Assembly (NCBI GenBank): GCA_000697335.1
Contig: JNEM01006903.1
Coordinates: 1-11,470, forward strand
Reading direction: 5' to 3'
DNA from: Conidiobolus incongruus B7586
Taxonomy: Eukaryota > Entomophthoromycota > Entomophthoromycetes > Entomophthorales > Conidiobolaceae
DNA length: 11,470 nt
Both the position numbers and the translations under genes were made by a program. The notes under the pieces were generated by a model, which saw only the letters and a list, made by a program, of their open reading frames with translations, did no database searches and was not told where the DNA came from. This document shows positions 1 through 7,888 of this stretch, piece by piece; within the stretch, counting starts at the first letter, position 1; the number at the start of each line of letters is the position of its first letter.

Positions 1-30
1 TAAAAATTTTTTTATATTTTAAATAATATA

Positions 31-64
31 CACTAGCCCACAAAAATAAGTCATAAAATTATAA
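31..64 (+). repeat. left terminal inverted repeat of the Tc1-like element
   Basis: Begins CACTAGCC immediately after a TA dinucleotide (29-30). It pairs with 1582-1615. The first 20 bases match at 18 positions and the first 30 at 26. Similarity fades into A+T-rich sequence, so the inner limit is approximate. Confidence 0.85.
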
Positions 65-260
65 TTATATATATTATTATCAATAACTCAATTTATTCTT
101 AATCAAATTAATTTAAATTAAAACATATAATAAACTTATATTATTCATTTATAATTAAGTATATTTAATCTAATTATATTAACTTTAAGTTAATATATTA
201 AAATTCAAATTTTATTTAAGATAAGTTATAAATTTATGAGTTTTGGTTATAGAAAGAAAA

Positions 261-1275
261 TTAAAACTTAGTAAATCTATCTTTTGTTTTCTTAACTTCT
301 TTAAGTTTATAAGGTATAGAGTCAACTAACTTCTTATATTAAAAAAGATTAATTTTGTTCTAAGCTTCTTAAATATATTCTTAAAGCTAATTTAAATTTT
401 TTGCTAATAAGAAAGCTTTAACTATTTTTTTAACTGATACTAAAGGTGTCTAATTAGATTAAAGTTAGGGGATTGAAAAAGCCACTTTATAACTATTATT
501 TTATTATTTTTAAACTATTTGGTAGTAGAAATAGCAATATAACAAAAGTTATTATCTTATTAGAAAACAATATTTGATTTATTTAACCTATATCATTCAA
601 TAGTTTTTTTTAATCTATTATTTAGAATATTTTAATATATTTTAACATTAATTCCCCCATTAACTTTACAAAGATACCTTACACTAGAAGATAATATATA
701 ATCTTAAACTATAATTAACTTATCATTATATTTTTAGGTTAAAATAACATAATGGTTATAAAATAATTTTTTGTTATTTCTAAAATATTTAGCTTTTCTA
801 TTAGATCTACTAAAGTATATTTTTGTTTCACTAAACTAAATAACCTTACTTTAATTAGTTTTAGTTTAAATTTAATGATGATATTTAAACTCTTGTTTAA
901 TTTTATAGTGGGACTTTTTTAGTTAAAGGTATTTTTTTTGAAGTGTAAGCAAAGTTTATTATAATATAAAATATATATAATAGTATTAGTACTAACTAAT
1001 ATTCCTATATAGTTTTATAATTCTTTCTATACTTTTATAATAATATTATATTTACTTATATTAATTAACCTATAAATATACTTTTTATCATATTTATCTA
1101 TAATCTTAATACACTTAAGTTTAAGTTTAGATATATCCTTATTATAATTTTTAATAGCTTTAGCTATAATAAACTAACTAACACTAGTAATTCCAGCAAT
1201 CTTATAAGTTGATTTATCTTTACCATAAAGTTAATTAATATATAAGTGAATTTTTTTAAAAAGGTATTTAGGTAT
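261..1275 (-). pseudogene. Tc1-like transposase remnant (HTH + DD34E)
   Basis: Remnant of the DDE transposase that would cut at the inverted ends and integrate at TA. Reading the minus strand, ATACCTAAA at about 1275 is plausibly a RIP-changed ATG CCT AAA start. An HTH segment follows at about 1150-1230, reading LYGKDKSTYKIAGITSVS. VWG-like V*GIF lies at 670-684. The second catalytic Asp is in F**DN (Asp codon 554-556), where ancestral FQQDN is inferred. SPNFNLIRHL* (440-472) aligns with the family signature SPDLNPIEHLW. The codon at the catalytic Glu position (449-451) is AGA, exactly 34 residues after the Asp. The C-terminus KLVDSIPYKLKEVKK matches the usual LIDSMPRRL tail and stops at 261-263. 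Stops at the Trp (TGG to TAG/TAA) and Gln (CAA to TAA) positions, plus reading-frame changes between VWG, the DD34E core and the tail, show it is dead. The first catalytic Asp was not located with confidence. Confidence 0.88.
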
Positions 1276-1323
1276 TTTAATACTAATATTATTTAAAATA
1301 ATAATTTACAATAATAATATTAG

Positions 1324-1347
1324 TATATATATATATATATATATATA
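1324..1347. repeat. (TA)12 microsatellite
   Basis: Twelve uninterrupted TA units, 24 bp. It lies inside the transposon, just upstream of the presumed transposase start, so it probably expanded after insertion. Confidence 0.9.
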
Positions 1348-1581
1348 ATTTAATAAAAAAAAGATTTAAGTAATTTTTGTTTTATATACCTTTTTAACTT
1401 TTAAACTTGTAAATTTATAACTCACCCTATTTAAAATTTAAGATTTGATATATTAACCAATAATATATTAAATATAATTAAATAAAACCTATTATAATCA
1501 AGTGATATATTTTAATTATATATTTTAATTTAAATTAATATAGTTAAGAATTATTTAAGTTAAAGGTAAATATATAAGTGA

Positions 1582-1615
1582 TTTTTATTTTATAACTTAT
1601 TTTTGCAGGCTAGTG
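1582..1615 (-). repeat. right terminal inverted repeat of the Tc1-like element
   Basis: Ends in GGCTAGTG directly before TA (1616-1617). It is the inverted partner of 31-64 and marks the 5' side of the minus-strand transposase. Confidence 0.85.
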
Positions 1616-1617
1616 TA

Positions 1618-2400
1618 TTTAATATCAATTTAATTATAAAATAGGGTATTTTTTTTATATATCATATGAATTAAATATTGGTCTATTAGATGATTATATA
1701 ATCTGATATAATATTTTATTTGAGGAATTATTTAAGTTTAAGATAAATAATATATTTTTTAATATAAATATATTACCTTAAATTTAAAACAGTGAGAAAT
1801 TTTTTAATTTCTGATTTTTCAAGTATATTATTAATTCTAAATAAATAGATATATATAAAATAAATAGGAGATTATATATTATTAAATTTTATATATATAT
1901 TATATTTTTTTGATTAAAAAAATTAACTTTTTAAAATTAATTATTTAATTTAATTATATTTAAACCAAATAATAATTATCAAAAGATTTTTATTTTGATA
2001 TTACTAAAACTTAATTATAAACCCTCTAAAATTATTTAAAATTTACAAGCAGCTTTTGGTAATAAAATATTATCTAAATTAATTAATTATTTTTAGATAA
2101 ATTATTTTAAAGGTAAAAAAAACTATCTAAAACCTATTAAAATTTAAATAACTAACTTTAACTATTAAACTTTTAATTATTAAAGAAAATTTAATTAGTT
2201 TGTAAAATATCAAATTTTAGTTTTTAATAAAAAGAACTATTTTTTAAATATTAGAAATTTGTTAAAAGTATAGTAAAAAGTAATTAAAAATAAAAGAAAT
2301 TATTAAATATATATTATATATTTATTTTTATCTATCATATATCAAAATATTTATTTATTTTTAATCACAAAAAATTTCCATTATTTAAAATACAGAGTAA
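1618..2400. other. RIP-like A+T-rich sequence, no gene recognised
   Basis: This stretch lies right of the transposon and has the same C/G-poor, TA-rich texture with few CpA dinucleotides. All frames are dense in stops and I recognise no protein family. Two neighbouring hairpins occur near 1733-1812. It may be the flank of an older degraded repeat into which the Tc1-like element inserted, but no ends or target duplications were found, so this is inference only. Confidence 0.5.
1733..1812. repeat. two adjacent imperfect inverted repeats
   Basis: The arm at 1733-1756 (TAAGTTTAAGATAAATAATA...) pairs imperfectly with 1767-1786. A second stem, AGAAATT/AATTTCT with a TTTT loop, follows at 1795-1812. 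Sequence at 1551-1575 (AATTATTTAAGTTAAAGGTA, inside the transposon end) resembles 1725-1745. In DNA this A+T-rich such pairings can arise by chance. Confidence 0.35.
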
Positions 2401-3837
2401 TATTTTATAAAAAAATTATAATTTTAATATAGTTGCATTAATCAAACTATATGGATTAAATCAAATATTAATGATATGTAAAGTTTATAAAATTATTATA
2501 TTCAATCAAAATATAACTACTATTTGAATTATTCATTTAAATATTTTTTGAGAATAACCATAATAATTGAAATATATTTGATTCAAATTCTTTTCCAAAC
2601 TTGAATAAATTTAGTAGACAATTTATTTAAATTTAATAAATTTTAAAAATTGAAATGTTTTATATAATAAATTATATAAGTATCTAGTAGAGAAAATAAT
2701 ATTACTGAAAATAATTGAATACGATATAATTTAATAAGAACAAGAATCTATTATCAAATATATAATTTGATGTTGATTAAATTAGAGCCTATTAGACTTG
2801 ATTAAAAATAAAATATGATAAAATGTGTGTTAGATAAAAATGGCTACCAATAGCTAACAATTTGATTATTTATATATTAACCCATTAAAATTTCACTTAT
2901 TCAAGTTTTTTATCGTTATTATTGAGCACTTTAGGTTGATAAAGTCATTACTATTTTCATTCACATATATTATACAATCGAAATTGAATTATATTTATTT
3001 AGTATTAAATATTTCAAACTGTTTCGATTATGAAGTAAATTTTAACTCTCACATGAATAATTATTAAGTACTAAATTTCTACAATTGTTATTAAATATTA
3101 AATATAGTAAAAGAATATAAAGATTGAACTCAGTATCAAAAAGTTAAAATCAACTATAAATCCCAAATATAACAATACCCTACAAAATTTGGAACACAAA
3201 TCCAATTAACCAATAATCTTATTCAAAGGATTTTTTTGGTCAAATATTTTAAGTAATATTAAATTTAGAATTTTCTTAATTCTTTTTTACAAAGTAAAAA
3301 AAAGATATTAAATAAGCACTCGAATAAATATGCGTTATTTTAATCATTTTAAAATATTTTCAAAAATTTTTTTTAAATAAAAAATTGGTGTAATGATAAA
3401 TTTTTAGACAATACAATTTAATGTTCTTTTCACAATAATAATTAATATTGACTTTTACAATTAATAAATTAAGTAATTTGACTAACATCTATTTTCAACT
3501 AATATATGAGTAATTAATAAATCAAATACTCAAAGTCATTTTATATCTTAAAGAAAATAATTAAAATAAAAAGATTTAAAATATTATTAAAATTTGTTCT
3601 TATTATACTACTTTTATAATATTCAAAGATAACTATTCAAATTTTTATAGCGTGTATTTCCATTCATGTTTATTATAAATAAAACCTCAAATTGAAGTAC
3701 TACTACTTCTAAAACAAGTAAATCATATTAAGAATTGTTTCTAGTAATGAAATAAAAATAATAAAAATAATAAAAACTGAATAATATATACATCATAAAT
3801 TATTTAGGTTATTGAATTTTATTCACCTATATATTCA
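2401..3837. other. A+T-rich intergenic region, nothing coding seen
   Basis: Downstream flank of the RGS gene. It remains A+T-rich but, unlike the transposon, keeps many TCA/TGA triplets, so it looks less affected by RIP. There are short slightly G+C-richer patches near 2840-2960 and 3120-3240. The best start context (AAAATGGCTACC at about 2840) stops after five codons. No RNA gene, repeat array or long frame was found. Confidence 0.6.
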
Positions 3838-3844
3838 ATTTATT
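3818..3844 (-). terminator. candidate polyadenylation signals of the RGS gene
   Basis: On the minus strand an AATAAA hexamer (3839-3844) lies about 26 nt after the RGS stop codon, with a second AATAAA at 3818-3823. These are plausible 3'-end processing signals. In A+T-rich DNA the hexamer is common, so position is the main support. Confidence 0.35.
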
Positions 3845-3869
3845 CAAGAACAATTTATTAATTGAGTGA

Positions 3870-4784
3870 TTAGATCTGGTGTGCAAGAGTATGTTCCTTC
3901 CGTTTAAACAAAGATTTGCATGCTGCTAGAATATTTTGCTTCTTTGAGCAACAAGACTTTTTCTTGTATTGTAAAAATGAGGGGAAAGATTGCCATCTGA
4001 GAGCCAAATAAATGTGATCAACTATTTTTTCAAAGATGGCTGGATCTGTGGATTCTGCTAGTCGATCCCTAAGCTCCTCCCTCAAGGATTGAGGTAAATT
4101 AAGTTGTTTATCCGATTTATGCATGAAGAAATGATGAATGGCCCAGTTAACTTCTTTTCGGAATGGAGCATCTGGAGGTATTGTAAACGTTATACTGTCA
4201 CACTTATATCTCATCTTCTGAAGCTTTTCAGCTACATTAGCCAGTGAACAATCTTCGCCTTCGCCTTTCATTGGAGCATCCCAAGGGACAGCATCGTTAA
4301 TCTCCCAAGGAGTTACATCATTCACTAGAGTAGGATCATCATCAATCTGCATGGAGGGTCGAGAACTAGAAGAGGGATCTAAGTCATCCAGAGTGGGCAG
4401 TGATTTTCCATAAAATAGCTCCAATTCATCTAATACAGCTGGTTTAGCATCTTCCTTTGGCTTATCATCAGCATCATTTGGAGCATCATTAGATAAAGTT
4501 GTCACTTGTGGAGTTCCAGAATCTTCAGCAATGGAGTTTGTTATCGATGCTGTGTCCCACTGGCTGGCTATTTGACCCCACCCCGATTTATAATTAATAA
4601 GTTTAGAAACCACAAAATCATGCACCAGCTTATAATCTTGATACCATAAATAAAATTCCAAATTCTCGCCGTTTTTCTCCACTTTATCCAAATAACATTT
4701 AAACTCATCCAGAGGGAATCTGTCCTTCATACATTGCTTAAGAAATGAATCCAACTGTTGTACGTTGCTACTCATTCTATTCAT
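3870..4784 (-). CDS. RGS-domain protein with split RGS box (G-protein signalling regulator)
   Basis: A 304-residue intact single-exon gene, probably accelerating GTP hydrolysis by a heterotrimeric G-alpha subunit at the plasma membrane (inferred from the family). The first RGS half is at residues about 11-62 with the hallmark ENLEFYLWYQDYK (E40-N41 match the G-alpha-contacting Glu-Asn of animal RGS proteins). The second half, about 207-272, contains QLNL (N229 aligns with the conserved catalytic-site Asn) and LRWQSFPSFLQY, like the fungal signature LRxQAHPNFIRW. Between them lies an acidic, Ser/Pro-rich insert of about 140 residues, as in ascomycete split-RGS proteins. Many of those relatives continue into membrane helices. 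This one instead ends in a short Lys/Cys tail (KKKSCCSKK), which might attach to membrane by charge or acylation. Start: ATG at 4782-4784; a second ATG three codons on (4773-4775) is also well placed. G+C is about 42%, far above its surroundings, and the frame has no lesions. Confidence 0.88.
   Translation of the reverse strand: MNRMSSNVQQLDSFLKQCMKDRFPLDEFKCYLDKVEKNGENLEFYLWYQDYKLVHDFVVSKLINYKSGWGQIASQWDTASITNSIAEDSGTPQVTTLSNDAPNDADDKPKEDAKPAVLDELELFYGKSLPTLDDLDPSSSSRPSMQIDDDPTLVNDVTPWEINDAVPWDAPMKGEGEDCSLANVAEKLQKMRYKCDSITFTIPPDAPFRKEVNWAIHHFFMHKSDKQLNLPQSLREELRDRLAESTDPAIFEKIVDHIYLALRWQSFPSFLQYKKKSCCSKKQNILAACKSLFKRKEHTLAHQI
4275..4322 (-). repeat. tandem eight-residue repeat inside the RGS insert
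   Basis: Residues 155-162 read NDVTPWEI and 163-170 read NDAVPWDA. The pattern ND-x-x-PW-acidic is repeated back to back. The two 24-base units share about 15 of 24 positions, so the duplication is old or the motif is selected at protein level. It sits in the variable insert between the RGS halves and could be a short docking motif. No function is known to me. Confidence 0.6.
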
Positions 4785-4802
4785 GATATATTGGAAATAA
4801 AT

Positions 4803-4838
4803 TCAAAAGTAAATAAATAAATTTAAAATAAAAAACAT
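4803..4838 (-). CDS. 11-codon upstream ORF in the RGS leader
   Basis: ATG at 4836-4838 opens a frame MFFILNLFIYF that stops at 4803-4805, 18 nt before the main RGS start. If the leader starts near the TATA-like box at 5013-5020, this uORF lies in the mRNA and could lower translation of the main frame. Short uORFs occur by chance in A+T-rich leaders, so function is uncertain. Confidence 0.3.
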   Translation of the reverse strand: MFFILNLFIYF

Positions 4839-5012
4839 AAAAAACTGGCTAATGAAACTGAGAGTAGAGTGATTTATATATGAATTTTAAAATGAAATCC
4901 CAAGTATCAAATTGAACTTTGATCCACCAATAAGCAAGATAAGAATGTTTAGAATGTAAATTCAAGGTTGTTGTATTCAAAAAAATGAAGAATATTCAGG
5001 TTGATTTGCTAG

Positions 5013-5020
5013 TTTATATA
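5013..5020 (-). promoter_or_regulatory. TATA-like box upstream of the RGS gene
   Basis: The minus strand reads TATATAAA within CCTATATAAACTAGC, a locally less A+T-rich setting, about 230 nt before the RGS start. It would give a leader of about 200 nt that includes the uORF. TATA-like strings are frequent in this DNA, so this is tentative. Confidence 0.35.
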
Positions 5021-5204
5021 GGAGTGACTTCCAAAAAGAGAAGATTTTAATTACATTTAATTAATTTCATTGATTGATTTGCGATTTTATTTGGATTATC
5101 AACCCATACCATTTATTATTAAATAATTATTGATGTAGGTCTTTACTAAATTAGTACTACTGATTTTGATTATTATGAATCAAAAGGCAGTTCGGAACCA
5201 CTCC

Positions 5205-5730
5205 GATTATAGTAATATTAATGATTTAAATTTTTATTTTGAAATTTTATTTGAGAATAATTTTAAATAAATAATAAATTAATTATCTATAAATATTTAA
5301 TAATTAATATATTTATTAAATTAAATTTAAAATTTTTAATATAATTTCAGAATATTTTAAATTATAATTTAATTTTTACATCATTATAAATGATAATAAT
5401 AATTATTATAAAATAAATTTTTTTGAGTTATTCTAATAAAAGTAAATTTTCATTAAATTTTTATTTTTATTAAATCAATTCGAATAATCTGGATTATTAT
5501 ACAAAAAATTATTTTTATTTTATTATATAAGTAATTATTAGTTAGTAATAAAATCAATTATATTTTATTATTAGAAATATTGGATAATTAAAATTAATAA
5601 ATCTGATTTATTAAATATTAATACCTATTAATTATAATTTTTAATTATTTAGAAAAAACTTTTTTTATGATTATTAGATATTAGAAAGTTTTAAAAAAAT
5701 TAACTTGTAATAAAATTTTTAATAATTCTT
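5205..5730. other. extremely A+T-rich block between two gene patches
   Basis: Hand counts give roughly 2-12% G+C per 60-bp line from 5221 to 5580. The block starts just after a G+C-richer stretch (GGCAGTTCGGAACCACTCCG at 5186-5205) and ends at the cliff into the 5733-5909 coding patch. No frames of note and no terminal repeats were found. AATAATC-TG-GATTATT (about 5484-5499) is a small palindrome. It is either a RIP-eroded insertion or eroded sequence of the truncated gene to its right. Confidence 0.55.
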
Positions 5731-5909
5731 GCCTCGAGTAGCAACAGCAGTCCTATCTCCACTGCCCATTTGACCAATGGAGTCTCCAAATAGGCGAGCA
5801 CCCTTCCCACCATATAAGGAGCAGCAGCTACAAGCTGAGTAGCCAAACGAACTCTGACCGCTTCATCGTATGGGGTTACTCTAGGATCTACTAGAGCTAA
5901 GTCGGACAT
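5700..5909 (-). CDS. hypothetical protein, probably first exon or truncated 5' part of a gene
   Basis: A 69-codon frame starting MSDLALVDPRVTPYDEAV. I do not recognise the family. Residues 1-59 have ordinary coding composition (about 45-50% G+C), charged and hydrophobic residues in regular alternation, and a hydrophobic run near residues 48-59 (WAVEIGLLLLLE), perhaps an amphipathic or membrane-associated helix. The start has a good fungal context (TACAATGTCC, A at -3). A TATA-like TATAAAAA lies about 120 nt upstream at 6029-6036. Composition collapses after codon 59: the last ten residues (ARIIKNFITS) come from A+T-rich sequence and are probably not genuine protein. At the cliff the minus strand reads GAG|GCAAGA, which resembles a GC-type splice donor. 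It could therefore be a first exon, or a gene cut off by insertion or RIP erosion. Confidence 0.45.
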   Translation of the reverse strand: MSDLALVDPRVTPYDEAVRVRLATQLVAAAPYMVGRVLAYLETPLVKWAVEIGLLLLLEARIIKNFITS

Positions 5910-6028
5910 TGTATCCAGATCAACTTAACTAAAATAAATACGTTTCAAATTAAATGAATCGAACAACAATTGGTTGCCTAATTTGATATTAACCAATTTG
6001 TTATATTTTATTAATGAACTTATATAAG

Positions 6029-6036
6029 TTTTTATA
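6029..6036 (-). promoter_or_regulatory. TATA-like box upstream of the 5909 start
   Basis: TATAAAAA on the minus strand, at the edge of the 6038-6182 G+C island and about 120 nt before the ATG at 5909. Position fits a fungal core promoter. There is no independent support. Confidence 0.3.
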
Positions 6037-6037
6037 G

Positions 6038-6182
6038 TACTTAGCGGATTCGTTCTTGAAGGGGTTAGATGAACTCGTGCTAGTGGCTGTTGGGAACCAA
6101 GCAGGGATACTCACTCAATAGTATAGCCACTTATTCGAGGGACGAGAGAAAACTTAATGTCGGTCAGTCACTCGTTTGGTGA
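6038..6182. other. G+C-rich island, promoter or gene remnant
   Basis: About 145 bp near 45-50% G+C within A+T-rich DNA. On the plus strand 6038-6118 is open for 27 codons (ADSFLKGLDELVLVAVGNQA is part of it) and is preceded by TTTTTATAG, which looks like a splice acceptor. On the minus strand 6004-6114 is open for 37 codons with a Ser/Thr-rich reading and no ATG. Inverted repeat AGTGGCT/AGCCACT (about 6080-6134) and GTCAC/GTGAC (6169-6185) are also present. It could be the upstream control region of the 5909 gene, an exon, or a fragment left after erosion. Composition alone argues that it was once unique functional DNA. Confidence 0.4.
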
Positions 6183-6599
6183 CAATAATAATATTTTCAA
6201 TTGCTATCAAAATTTATATCCAAATATAAGCCTCCCATCAATATCCATTAAAACTTATTATTATTAAATGTAATTTATTTCAATATTGATTATTTTCATT
6301 TAAATTTTTGAATATTAGGTAATCCTATTAGCCAATTATATTTATGTAAATTTGATTATTATTGATTATAGATAGAATAAAGTGAATAGGTACCAGTTTA
6401 GAAGTGATACTTATCCCTCAATTGATAATCTCATCTTAATTAGGTAAATTTAAGCCTCTTGATGTCACTTAGAGTAAATATAATTTCAATCAATGGTTTT
6501 GAATGAAGATCAATGCAAATAATATAACCAATAAATTCTCCATATAAATTACAGTTAAATAATAATGAAAATAATTATAATAGATTACTAAAAGGGTTA

Positions 6600-6689
6600 T
6601 TATGATCGTTGTAAAACTCTGTCGTTTACAGTTCCGAAGGTTTCATGATGGTTTAAATTGGTAGTGGGATTAGCGTCGTTGGAGGTCAT
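6600..6689 (-). CDS. possible 29-codon small ORF or first exon
   Basis: A minus-strand frame starting MTSNDANPTTNLNHHETFGT and stopping at 6600-6602. It lies in a G+C-richer patch. The start context CAAAATGACC fits the fungal preference (CAAAATG with C two bases on), and TATAAATA occurs at 6793-6800 about 105 nt upstream. ACTGTAAAC inside the frame could act as a splice donor, making this a first exon. It is short enough to be chance and no family is recognised. Confidence 0.22.
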   Translation of the reverse strand: MTSNDANPTTNLNHHETFGTVNDRVLQRS

Positions 6690-7388
6690 ATTTTTGAAGA
6701 CAAAGTGAAATGTCAAGATTTGATTATAATAGTATTATAAAGACACATAAAACTCCGAGAGTTTTCTTTATTGTCACAAAATAAATAGTCTTTATTTATA
6801 GAATAGAAAATACAACTGATATTTTAGGTTGCGCATATCCAAGCATCATCTATTAACAAGAACATGCCTAATTTTATAACTCATATATACAACAATGATA
6901 TTATTTTGATCATTTTTTTGGTTAGAAAAAATGGTGAACCTTTAATATAAAACTGTAGCTTATTTTTATAATATTTTAATTATAAATTAAAGTTTGCCTT
7001 AAACCATAATTAAACATAGTTAGTGAAGAATCAACATTTTCAAAAAAAAGATTCATCCATTAAAAAATTCTATTAATGAAAAAAGGTTATGAAATTGGCA
7101 AATTTAGGTTATAACTTGAATAAAATTTCATAATAAAACCTTTTTCAATTTAAAAATCAACTGAATATTATTCATAGACTATAATTTAGTCATTATTAAT
7201 TCTTAATATAAAGTCCTTGAGTATTTTTTACCATTTATCATCTAATCATAGAAATAATTGCAATATTTTTATTATTATTAAATCAAAATATTGTTAAAAT
7301 ATTTCAACCTAAGATTATCTATAAAGATTAGTAAAGGTCAAAATGCTGAGAGATTTATATGTAATAATCAAAAGGAAATGATATTTTC

Positions 7389-7407
7389 ATATATATATAT
7401 ATATATA
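7389..7407. repeat. (AT)n microsatellite, 19 bp
   Basis: Uninterrupted alternating AT in gene-poor DNA. Confidence 0.85.
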
Positions 7408-7604
7408 ATTTTTAATTTTTAACATATTTCAAGTAATAACTTTTTTAATAGATCTATCAATAATCAATAAGATTTCATCTAAAGGCTATATACTTAATAA
7501 TTGAATATTATAAAAAATAACTAAACAATCTATCTCAATAATTATAAAAGGGATTAAATTTTCAAGTAAATGTTATCAAAAGAATTAAGTTTGAACATTT
7601 AGTT

Positions 7605-7627
7605 TTAATTAATTAATTAATTAATTA
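7605..7627. repeat. (TTAA)n tetranucleotide microsatellite
   Basis: Just over five uninterrupted TTAA units, self-complementary, in gene-poor DNA. Confidence 0.85.
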
Positions 7628-7839
7628 GTTAAGGGAGTTCATGATAATTCGCAGATATATTTACAAATAGTTAAGTAATGATTTTACCAATTTTAATATA
7701 TCAAACGGTATATCAATGTTATCATATAATCAATAGTAATTTATAAATTTTAACTTGTCTAATATATAAAAATTTCTTATTTCTCATAAAATAAATTAAA
7801 TATTCGATAAACTATAATATTTATTCAAATAATATAATG

Positions 7840-7848
<9 letters not shown>

Positions 7849-7885
<37 letters not shown>
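7849..7885. repeat. (AT)18 microsatellite, longest in the window
   Basis: 37 bp of perfect alternating AT, able to extrude as a cruciform. Immediately right of it GGCT...AGCC (about 7887-7906) forms a short inverted pair. Confidence 0.9.

Positions 7886-7888
<3 letters not shown>

Larger units (their letters stand above)
31..1615 (-). mobile_element. RIP-degraded full-length Tc1/mariner (DD34E) DNA transposon
   Basis: A 1585-bp cut-and-paste DNA transposon, seen end to end. The left end reads CACTAGCCCACAAAAATAAG. The reverse complement of the right end reads CACTAGCCTGCAAAAATAAG, so 18 of 20 bases match, and similarity continues to about 30-35 bp. Both ends are flanked by TA (29-30 and 1616-1617), the target duplication typical of Tc1/mariner. 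The interior encodes a minus-strand transposase remnant of about 338 codons, the usual family size, with roughly 340 bp of leader and 230 bp of trailer. G+C is low (about 8-20% per line) and CpA/TpG is scarce, as expected after RIP. Autonomous movement is not possible for this copy because its reading frame is broken many times. It resembles fungal Tc1-like elements such as impala in layout, but its terminal sequence differs and I do not assign a named family. Confidence 0.9.

Noticed and set aside
1950-2300. Possible eroded coding sequence of another element
   Set aside because: Stops in every frame and no motif I can assign; any family name would be a guess.
2840-2860. Well-placed start ATGGCTACC
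   Set aside because: Stops after five codons (MATNS) with no plausible splice donor.
5164-5185. TTTTGATT/AATCAAAA hairpin with a 6-nt loop
   Set aside because: Eight A+T-rich pairs are common by chance here, and it has no useful position relative to a gene end.
5205-5730. Discrete inserted element between the RGS promoter and the 5909 gene
   Set aside because: The composition borders are sharp, but I found no terminal repeats or target duplication, so it is listed only as an A+T-rich block.
6376-6444. 23-codon plus-strand open stretch ending at TTAG|GTAAAT, which resembles a splice donor
   Set aside because: Too short, no start or acceptor that fits, and AG|GTAAA is common in A+T-rich DNA.
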